This document shows, piece after piece, positions 14,337 through 20,591 of a DNA stretch of 20,591 nt. The stretch covers positions 1 through 20,591 of the forward strand of contig JBFHRB010000025.1 in assembly GCA_041591915.1 (NCBI GenBank). Reading direction: 5' to 3'. Positions within the stretch are counted from its first letter, which is position 1, and each line of letters starts with the position of its first letter. This stretch comes from JBFHRB01 sp041591915. GTDB lineage: Bacteria > Actinomycetota > Nitriliruptoria > Nitriliruptorales > Nitriliruptoraceae. The notes beneath the pieces were generated by a model, which worked only from the letters and a program-made list of their open reading frames with translations, had not been told where the DNA came from and searched no databases. Position numbers and translations under genes: made by a program.

Positions 14337-14951
14337 TCAGGCGGCGTGGGTGGGGTTGGAGAGGGAGCGCGGCTTGCCGAGCGAGCCGATGGGCTCGAAC
14401 CAGCGGCCCTCGTTGGGCAGTTCCTCGAGGTTGATGCGCGGCAGCGGCACCTGGAAGAGGCCCGGGATCGACTCGAGGTCGACGAACTCGAAGGCATCCG
14501 ACTGCGAGAGCTGGCCGGCGTACTCCGCGAAGCCCAGCACCGTGGCACTCACGCGCTCGTCGGCGACGTAGCCCTCGAGGGGCTCGACGAAGTTCCGGGC
14601 GTCGTTGCTGCCGACGTAGACCTGGACGAGATCGCCACCGTCGAGCCGGCGCTCGATGTGGTCGAGCATGTCGTCGTCGACGTCGGAGTCGTCCTGCTTG
14701 GGCTTGGCGAAGACGCGGAAGCCCTGCTCGAGCAGCCACAGGACCCAGCCGCGCATCGGGCCGGCGACGTGGGGGGCGACGTTGATGAAGACGCAGGCCT
14801 CGACCTCGTCGCCGGGCTCGGCGCGGCTGACCAGCCACTTCCCAAGCACGTCGAGGTCGGGGCGTTCCTTCGAGGTCGGCTTGCCGTCGATGATGTTGGC
14901 GAGCGTCATGTCGATGTTGGGGGCATCCCAGACGAGCAGATGGCGGCCCAT
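14337..14951 (-). CDS. NYN (PIN-like) domain protein
   Basis: A 204-aa soluble protein starting MGRHLLVWDAPNIDMTLANI, the first strand and acidic Asp9/Asn12/Asp14 of the NYN domain, a PIN/FLAP-like nuclease fold that acts on RNA in known members. More acidic residues lie in KQDDSDVDDDMLDHI. The usual SGDSDF strand reads VGSNDARNFVEPL, so one metal-binding Asp is shifted or lost and catalytic power is uncertain. Start ATG 14951 is set by AAGGA about 7 nt upstream; 8 extra codons of open frame are excluded. A TACGAT at 14991-14996 could be its own -10. It sits between two peptidoglycan hydrolase genes on the same strand, but nothing in its sequence links it to the envelope. Confidence 0.83.
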   Translation of the reverse strand: MGRHLLVWDAPNIDMTLANIIDGKPTSKERPDLDVLGKWLVSRAEPGDEVEACVFINVAPHVAGPMRGWVLWLLEQGFRVFAKPKQDDSDVDDDMLDHIERRLDGGDLVQVYVGSNDARNFVEPLEGYVADERVSATVLGFAEYAGQLSQSDAFEFVDLESIPGLFQVPLPRINLEELPNEGRWFEPIGSLGKPRSLSNPTHAA

Positions 14952-15004
14952 GGCCGATCCTTCCAATCGATGCAAACGAGCAATGCGTCGATCGTAGGAG
15001 CGCG

Positions 15005-15023
15005 GCGCTCCGGACGGGAGCGC
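15005..15023 (-). terminator. GC hairpin downstream of M23 peptidase gene
   Basis: gcgctcc (15005-15011) pairs with ggagcgc (15017-15023) around a 5-nt loop, about 10 nt past the M23 stop codon. The stem is 7 bp and no U-tract is present. It would separate the M23 transcript from the NYN gene. Confidence 0.5.
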
Positions 15024-15032
15024 GGACTCAGC

Positions 15033-16085
15033 TCAGAAGCAGGCCGGTGCGAGCCAGGGGTAGGGGTTCACCGGTCCGCCGCCGCCGGGGTGGATCTGGT
15101 AGTGGATGTGCGGACTGCCGCCACGGGCGTTGCCGGAGTCGCCGTTGTAGGCGATGAGCTGGCCGGCCTCGACCCGACTCCCGGTCCCGATCCCGGGCGC
15201 GATGCCGTTGAGGTGCGCGTAGTAGTAGACGTTGCCGTCGTCGCCCTTGAGGTAGACGCCGAGACCGCCGAGGCGCGAGCTCGAGATGCGGCTGATGCGT
15301 CCGTGGGTGAAGGCGTAGACCTGCGCGTTCCAGCGGCCGAAGACGTCGGTGCCCTTGTGCCGCCGGCCGCCGGAGCGCGGCGCACCCCAGGTGTCGCGGA
15401 AGTGGTACGGCGGGGCGATGATGCAGGCGTAGGTGCCGTTGAGCACGCCGTTGGTGATGAACTGCTGGCGCTCACGCCGCGTGCGGAGCTCGGACTCCTG
15501 CTCCTTGGTCTCGGAGAGCGTCGCGTTCAGCTGGTCGAGGAGCTGCTGCGTCTCCTCCTCCAGCGCCGCGAACTCGGCTTCCTTGTCCGCCAGGAGGTCG
15601 CGCGTCTGCTCGAGCTGGACACGCAGGTTGCTCGCACCCTCGAGCTGGCCGCGCTCGCGCACCGTGATCGCGTTGAGGTAGGCGGCGCGCTCGATCGCCC
15701 CGCCCGGGCCGTTCGCGCCGAGGATCACCCCGATGGACGAGCCGTCGCGGCTGATGAACGCGAGCCTTGCCCGCCGTTCGAGGACCTCGTTGACCTCCGC
15801 CATCTCCGCCTCGAGCTCGGCGGTGCGGGACTCGAGGTCGCCCAGCTCGTCGCGCGCGGTCTCGAGCCGCTCCGTGATGTCCTCGTAGGCCTCGACCACG
15901 TCCGCGATCTCGGCCTCGAGCTCGCGCCGCTCCTCCTCGACCTGTTCGAGGGTCTGCGCGACGGCCGATGCGGGGAGGGCGAACAGGACCGCCGCGATGA
16001 GGGCGATCGTGCGTCGGAGGCGTGCGTGGGCGGGAGTCACGGACTCGGGTGGGGTCGCTTGTCGTCGGGGCACAGCGAAGGCCAC
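15033..16085 (-). CDS. secreted coiled-coil M23 (LytM-type) endopeptidase
   Basis: A protein of up to 350 aa of EnvC/NlpD-like layout. A basic N-terminus and signal helix (LRRTIALIAAVLFALPASAVA, cleavage near 43) lead to two long heptad-rich coiled coils (about 46-110 and 150-208) split by a short Gly-rich link. The C-terminal M23 domain (about 225-345) has zinc-site residues His243 and Asp247 (RHKGTDVFG), His291 and HIH 326-328, so unlike EnvC-type activators it should be catalytic, cutting peptide cross-links in peptidoglycan. Cys221 and Cys349 bracket the domain and could form a disulfide. Start codons are GTG at 16085, 16073 or 16040; none has a clear ribosome binding site. A TAGTAT at 16101-16106 would put the transcript start about 10 nt before 16085. 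Confidence 0.9.
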   Translation of the reverse strand: MAFAVPRRQATPPESVTPAHARLRRTIALIAAVLFALPASAVAQTLEQVEEERRELEAEIADVVEAYEDITERLETARDELGDLESRTAELEAEMAEVNEVLERRARLAFISRDGSSIGVILGANGPGGAIERAAYLNAITVRERGQLEGASNLRVQLEQTRDLLADKEAEFAALEEETQQLLDQLNATLSETKEQESELRTRRERQQFITNGVLNGTYACIIAPPYHFRDTWGAPRSGGRRHKGTDVFGRWNAQVYAFTHGRISRISSSRLGGLGVYLKGDDGNVYYYAHLNGIAPGIGTGSRVEAGQLIAYNGDSGNARGGSPHIHYQIHPGGGGPVNPYPWLAPACF

Positions 16086-16100
16086 CGACTCGGCCCCGGG

Positions 16101-16106
16101 ATACTA
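16101..16106 (-). promoter_or_regulatory. possible -10 element of the M23 gene
   Basis: TAGTAT on the minus strand matches the actinobacterial TAnnnT consensus very well and stands out in a GC-rich gap between the cyclase stop and the M23 start. The -35 region (around AGGAAA, 17-18 nt upstream) does not match TTGACA. It implies a very short or leaderless mRNA, consistent with the missing ribosome binding site. Confidence 0.35.
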
Positions 16107-16199
16107 CGCCGCCCGGCCGGGGCTTTCCTGTGAGCGTGTGCAGCGTGAGCGCGGGGTGGGAACGCTCTCAGCCGACCTGGTCGCCCGTCGTCCGCCGCG

Positions 16200-19100
16200 T
16201 CAGCCGCCCTCCCGCGGGTCCGCCCACTGCGGGCAGGTCAGCCGGTACGGCTCGTCCGCCGGCAGGTGCTGGGCCCACTCCGCCTCGGTCAGGTTGCGCC
16301 CGGCGATGTCGCAGGCGTGTCCGCTGAGCCGCTCGACGTCGAGCGTGAGGGCAACGATGTCATCGTTGCTGGCGAGGAAGCCGACGCGGCCCCCGTCCGG
16401 TGCGAAGGTCAGGTCGACCGGCCCCCCGTCGCTGAACGGCGAGAACAACGCGTCTCCGCCGCCGAGCGAGACGGGCTCGAGGGCTGCGTGGAGCGGACGG
16501 CCGGAGGCGACGTCGACCAGGAGGAGGTCGCCCTGGGCGCCCTGGATGGCGAGGACGGATCCGTCTGGCGAGAAGGCGAGGGAGTGCTCGCCACCCTCGA
16601 GTGCCGGCAACGTCGCGCGGCGCGTCCGCGAGTCGAGGTCCCAGACCTGGGGCAGACCCGTGCCGCCCCCGATGGCCAGGAGGCGGCCGTCGGGCGACAC
16701 CGCGAGGGCGTCGAACCGCGCTGCGCCGATGGGAAGCGACTCGCCGGTGGGTTCGAGGGCGTCGTCGAGCACCGTGATCGAACCCTCCCGGGATGGCACG
16801 TAGATCTCGCCGCGCGCCTCCGACCAGGCGACGACGGGGTCGAACACGCCGGAATCGAACGGGCCCGCGACGAGATCGCCCGAGTGGGCGTCGAACCGGG
16901 CGATCGGGCCACCCCGCGTCGCGACGACCAACTCCTCGGCGGCGCGGGCCCACGCGACGTCGAGCACGTCCCCGGCGAGGAAGGTGTTCGCGCCGATCTG
17001 GACGGGGCCGATCTCGAGCGCATCCCAGTCGAGCAGCGCGAGCACCTCGAGGCTCGCCGCATCACGTACCTCGACGTCCCGTGCAGGCGCGTCGTCGCGG
17101 AACGTCATCACGCTGCCGAGCACCGCCTGACCATCCGGGCTCGGGAACGCGAGGTCCAGCACGAGGTCGCCCTCGCGACTCGCGGGTATCGCGACCTCCC
17201 GCCGCTCCCCGGTGTCGACGTCGACGACCTCGAGGGGATCCTCCACCGACCGACCCCTGGGGTACACGCGGACGAGGTCCGCGCCGATCGACGCGTGCCC
17301 CCGGGTCAGGCGATCGAGGGCCGGCGAGATGGAGTTGGGTGACCAGCGCAGGACCGTCCCGGTGATCGAGCCGATGGTCCAGGACGAGGGGTCGGGGCCC
17401 GGCGCGACCGCGACCACCTGCTCGCGCGCGTCGAAGGCCCACGGCAGCAGGTCACCCGTGATCGGGTCGATCGTGCGGACCCAGCCGTCGGCATGAGCGA
17501 CCGCGACGGGCCCGTCCGGCGACGCGGCCATCGCGGTCACCCGCGGTCCGGCGTAGGGGATGGGGCCGGCGACGACCTCCCCGGTACGGGCGTCGTGGAC
17601 GACGACGCCCCCTTGCCAGTCGCCGACGACGAGGTATCTCCCGCCACCCGCGAAGACGGCCGCGGCAGGCTCGATCGACAGGACACCCTCGAGGAACGGG
17701 CGCGTCTGCGGCGGGGCCGTCCAGGCGGGCTCGCTGTCCGCGGCATCTTCGAAGAACGTGATGCCCAGGCACTCGGTCACGACCGCGATGGCGCCCGTCG
17801 GTGAGACGGCGAGGACCGAGTCGACCTCGTAGCCGAACTCGCAGTCGTCGGTACGGAAACGGAACACCTGTCTCGCGACCCGATCGCCGGTGGCCGCGTC
17901 GAAGACGTGCACTCGTGTGCCCGCCCCGCGGCTGTCGGTCACGTACGCGAACCGTGCCCCCCCGGGCAGGAAGGTCGGAGGCCACTCGACGGTGCTGGGC
18001 AGGTCGAACCTCTGGGTGACGGTGCTGGAGGCGACGTCGATCAGGAGGAACTCGTCCTGGATGAAGGCTGATGGCGGCGTGCCGACGGCGATGCCGAGCG
18101 TCCGCCCATCGTCCGAGAGCACGACGTGCCCGAGGCCGCCGGGCAGGTGTTCAGGCGGAACGTCGACGCTCGTCAAGTGCTCGAGCGAGGCCGCGTCGAT
18201 GACCTCGACCGGACCGCCGTCGCCGCTGAGTGCGAGGAGTCCGCCGCCGGCAGCCGCGTGCACGTTCGTCGGCGTCATGGTGACCGGCACGCCACCAACC
18301 CTGGTGACCTCGGGTTGGTCGAGGAGCCGTTGGATGAGGGCGCCGCGGGCTTCGGGGACGTCGGGTCCGAGCCGGGCGGCCTCGGCGGCGAGGAGGAGCC
18401 CGAGGTCGATCTGCCGCACGCCGACCGCCTCGGCGGCGAGGGCGCGGACCTGTGCGAGGTGGGCGGTGTCGTTGGCGCGGGTGCGTTGGATGGCCGCGAA
18501 GGTCCCGGCGGTGGCGGCGGCGACGAGCAGGGCGGCGGTGGCGCCGAGCAGTGTCTTGAGGCGGCGGTTCTGGCGCGCCTGGCGCAGCGCACGTTGTTCG
18601 GCCTCGAGGGCTTCGGCCTCGGCGAGGTCGCGGGACGCGTCGATGAACGCCCGTTCGACCGGGTTGAGGTCGACCTCGGCACCCTCGAGCCACTCCAGCG
18701 CGGCCGCGAGCCGAGCGCCGCGGTAGAGCTCGCCGGGGTCGCGGTCGAGGCCGTCCCACGCCGCGGCGGCCTCCGACAGGTGCCGCAGGAGCCGCAGCCC
18801 GTCACGGTTGTCGTCCAACCAGCGTTTCAGGGTGGGCCACTCGCGCAGCAGCGCCTCGTGGGCGAGCTCGACCGAGGCCTCGTCGGTGGTGATCAGCCGG
18901 GCCGCGACGATCTCGTCCAGCACCGCCCGCACCGTGTCCTCGTCGCTGCCGGCTGGGACCAGCTCCGACAGCGCCGCCCGCCGCTTGGCGTCCGCGGTGT
19001 CCTCGCCGGGCTCGACCAGCCGCAGGAAGATCAACCGCGCGATCACCTGCTGCTGCTCGTCGAACCGGTCCCGGTAGAGCGACTCCGCCGTGCGCGCGAT

Positions 19101-20591
19101 CGCGCCGTCGACCCCACCCGCCTGCCGATACCCCTCCAGCGTCAACGTCGTCGCCGAGCGGCGTGCCCACGTCTCCACCAGCGCGTGCGACACCAGCGGC
19201 AACGACCCCACCCCACCGCCCGAGTCGGCGATCACCGCATCCACCAGCGCCGGTTCGAGATCGAGCCCGACCGCCTCTGCCGGGCCCGTCACCGCCCGCC
19301 GCAGCTCGATGTCGGTCATCGGCCCGACCAGGACCTGGCTGTCGCCCAGCATCCCGGCCAGCTGGGGGAACCGCGCACAGTTGCCGTAGTGATCCGCCCG
19401 CAACGCCACCACCACCGACGCCCGCGGCCCCTCCGCCCGCGTCAACCGCAACAGCAGGTCCACGAACGCCTGCCGCTGCTCCTCGTCACGGCACAGCGTG
19501 AACAGCTCCTCGAACTGGTCCACCACCAGCAGCAGCCGCGCATCCGGACGCGCACCCCCCAGCGCCACCTCCACATGCCGGTCGATCCCGCGCGGATCCG
19601 CCTCCAGGTCCGCCAGCACCTGCGCCAGACCTGCATCCGACGACAACGCCAACCGGTGCGCGAGCTCCTTCACCGGCTCCGACGTCGGCGTGAGGATCAA
19701 CGGCACCCACGCCCCACTGCCCGGCAACGCCCCCCGCCCCAACGCGGGCAACAACCCCGCCCGCACGGCGCTCGACTTGCCCGACCCCGACGGCCCCACC
19801 ACCGCCAGGAACCGCGACTGCGCCAACCGCGCCACCAACCGGTCGACCAGCTCCTCACGCCCGAAGAACAGCTCCGCGTCCTCCGGCTGGAACGCCGCCA
19901 ACCCCTTGTACGGACACACCGCAGAGACCGCGCCGCCCTTGACCCGCGGCGGCGGGAAGTCCGACTCCAGGTCCGGCGCCGACACCTGCCACAGGTGCTC
20001 GGCCGCCGCGATCCCCTTCAACGTGTGCACACCCAGGTCCGTGAGCACCAGCCCGTCCAGCGGCGAGTCCTGCAACAACTCCCGCGTCGGCCCCGACAAC
20101 ACGACCTGCCCACCGTGCGCGACATCCATCACCCGCGCCGCCCGGTTCACCGACGTCCCCCGGTAGTCACGCAGGTTCGGATCCACCGTCCCCGTGTGCA
20201 ACCCGATCCGCACCCGCAACGGCCCCGTCACCCCCCACGACGCATCCCGCAACCCACGCTGCACCCCCACCGCCCCATGGACCGCACCCACCGCCGTGGG
20301 AAACACCGCGAACACCCCATCACCGGTGTCCTGCACCACCTCCCCACCCGCAGCCGCGATCGCCCCACGCACCACCCCGAAATGCGTCTCGAGCGCCCCC
20401 GCCATCGCCTCCGGATGGTCCTGCCACAACCCGGTCGAACCCTCGATGTCCGAGAACAGATAGGTGACCTGCGTCACCGACCCCGCCGACACCTCACGCT
20501 CACCCAACGCCGTCCCCAGCGACCGTCCCGCTGTCTGACCATACCTGTGCACAACGGGCACAACAGGCGGTCGCGCCGAGCCCTGTTCCAC
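16200..20591 (-). CDS. class III cyclase - nSTAND ATPase - TM - WD40-like signalling protein
   Basis: A frame of 1463 codons open to the window edge. Domains: class III nucleotide cyclase (about 40-205; metal Asp48 in YLFSDIEGST and Asp91 in DTGDGVFA, purine Asp142, then Asn149 and Arg153 in RGTSVNRAAR). Next is an nSTAND1-type ATPase (about 225-640; Walker A GPSGSGKS at 266-273, Walker B LLLVVDQFEELF at 353-364). A helix-rich linker leads to one transmembrane helix (about 680-701), then WD40-like beta-propeller repeats to the end (for example LAVSPDGRLLAIGGG, LAFSPDGSVLAIQG). The usual base-reading Lys is Gln87 (VQDTGDG). The cyclase and ATPase would be cytosolic and the propeller outside, if the helix spans. 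The true start is unclear: candidates are GTG 20591 (at the edge), TTG 20507, GTG 20492 and GTG 20477, the last starting VTQVTYLF as in homologues. Confidence 0.92.
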   Translation of the reverse strand: MEQGSARPPVVPVVHRYGQTAGRSLGTALGEREVSAGSVTQVTYLFSDIEGSTGLWQDHPEAMAGALETHFGVVRGAIAAAGGEVVQDTGDGVFAVFPTAVGAVHGAVGVQRGLRDASWGVTGPLRVRIGLHTGTVDPNLRDYRGTSVNRAARVMDVAHGGQVVLSGPTRELLQDSPLDGLVLTDLGVHTLKGIAAAEHLWQVSAPDLESDFPPPRVKGGAVSAVCPYKGLAAFQPEDAELFFGREELVDRLVARLAQSRFLAVVGPSGSGKSSAVRAGLLPALGRGALPGSGAWVPLILTPTSEPVKELAHRLALSSDAGLAQVLADLEADPRGIDRHVEVALGGARPDARLLLVVDQFEELFTLCRDEEQRQAFVDLLLRLTRAEGPRASVVVALRADHYGNCARFPQLAGMLGDSQVLVGPMTDIELRRAVTGPAEAVGLDLEPALVDAVIADSGGGVGSLPLVSHALVETWARRSATTLTLEGYRQAGGVDGAIARTAESLYRDRFDEQQQVIARLIFLRLVEPGEDTADAKRRAALSELVPAGSDEDTVRAVLDEIVAARLITTDEASVELAHEALLREWPTLKRWLDDNRDGLRLLRHLSEAAAAWDGLDRDPGELYRGARLAAALEWLEGAEVDLNPVERAFIDASRDLAEAEALEAEQRALRQARQNRRLKTLLGATAALLVAAATAGTFAAIQRTRANDTAHLAQVRALAAEAVGVRQIDLGLLLAAEAARLGPDVPEARGALIQRLLDQPEVTRVGGVPVTMTPTNVHAAAGGGLLALSGDGGPVEVIDAASLEHLTSVDVPPEHLPGGLGHVVLSDDGRTLGIAVGTPPSAFIQDEFLLIDVASSTVTQRFDLPSTVEWPPTFLPGGARFAYVTDSRGAGTRVHVFDAATGDRVARQVFRFRTDDCEFGYEVDSVLAVSPTGAIAVVTECLGITFFEDAADSEPAWTAPPQTRPFLEGVLSIEPAAAVFAGGGRYLVVGDWQGGVVVHDARTGEVVAGPIPYAGPRVTAMAASPDGPVAVAHADGWVRTIDPITGDLLPWAFDAREQVVAVAPGPDPSSWTIGSITGTVLRWSPNSISPALDRLTRGHASIGADLVRVYPRGRSVEDPLEVVDVDTGERREVAIPASREGDLVLDLAFPSPDGQAVLGSVMTFRDDAPARDVEVRDAASLEVLALLDWDALEIGPVQIGANTFLAGDVLDVAWARAAEELVVATRGGPIARFDAHSGDLVAGPFDSGVFDPVVAWSEARGEIYVPSREGSITVLDDALEPTGESLPIGAARFDALAVSPDGRLLAIGGGTGLPQVWDLDSRTRRATLPALEGGEHSLAFSPDGSVLAIQGAQGDLLLVDVASGRPLHAALEPVSLGGGDALFSPFSDGGPVDLTFAPDGGRVGFLASNDDIVALTLDVERLSGHACDIAGRNLTEAEWAQHLPADEPYRLTCPQWADPREGG
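20549..20564 (-). promoter_or_regulatory. direct repeat upstream of the cyclase domain
   Basis: The heptamer GTTGTGC occurs twice with a 9-bp period (20558-20564 and 20549-20555 on the minus strand), directly before a TATGGT at 20538-20543. If translation starts at 20507 or later, this would lie in the promoter region and could be an operator. If translation starts at or beyond 20591 it is coding. Confidence 0.25.

Noticed and set aside
13494..16133. An 879-codon plus-strand open frame over the amidase start, NYN and M23 genes
   Set aside because: Composition is typical of an antisense shadow (Val/Asp/Arg/Leu rich) and it crosses three well-supported minus-strand genes.
16107..16199. Terminator of the cyclase gene
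   Set aside because: Only a tight cccggccggg palindrome is seen, too small a loop and too far from a U-rich stretch to call.
1..20591. Mobile elements, phage genes, CRISPR arrays or RNA genes
   Set aside because: I saw no transposase, integrase, long terminal inverted repeats, regularly spaced repeats or tRNA-like cloverleaf. The only tandem array is the coding WAGRS repeat.

Overview
The window is GC-rich chromosomal DNA with long G/C-ending reading frames. It looks like a high-GC actinobacterium. Supporting signs are an amidase with cell-wall-binding type 2 repeats, a class III cyclase fused to an nSTAND ATPase and a beta-propeller, a small actinobacterial protein resembling DUF6027, and GTG/TTG starts. 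A deep lineage such as Nitriliruptoria would fit, but that is inference. I see no IS element, integrase, phage gene, CRISPR array, tRNA or rRNA.

Layout. (1) 1-2152, all minus: a 26-aa Trp-repeat micropeptide with its own ribosome binding site, an SRPBCC protein, a DUF6027-like protein and a secreted protein, separated by clear hairpins. (2) 2153-5045: a structured intergenic palindrome, a thiolase (minus), then a divergent MFS exporter (plus). (3) 5047-8678, minus: a tightly coupled operon of single-domain response regulator, secreted subtilase and membrane histidine kinase (ATGA overlap, then a 3-bp gap). The subtilase ends in a period-5 WAGRS tail that resembles the period-6 SWARG peptide at the left edge. 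(4) 8828-11572: arginine deiminase (minus) and tryptophanase (plus), transcribed divergently from a 147-bp gap. (5) 11576-16085, minus: peptidoglycan genes, namely a PGRP-type amidase with three cell-wall-binding repeats and a coiled-coil M23 endopeptidase, with an NYN-domain protein between them. (6) 16200-20591, minus: a 1463-codon cyclase / nSTAND ATPase / transmembrane / WD40-like signalling protein that reaches the window edge.

How the parts may work together. The clearest candidate for something undescribed is the regulator-subtilase-kinase operon: an exported protease coded between a receiver-only regulator and its probable sensor kinase, with a Trp-repeat tail of a kind that also occurs as a free micropeptide about 7 kb away. 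Region 5 is a cell-envelope remodelling set, and the amidase has a possible ECF sigma factor (SigE-type) promoter. The large cyclase is a self-contained signalling machine. Its wobble-base usage changes abruptly along the gene, which suggests mosaic origin or gene conversion among paralogues.
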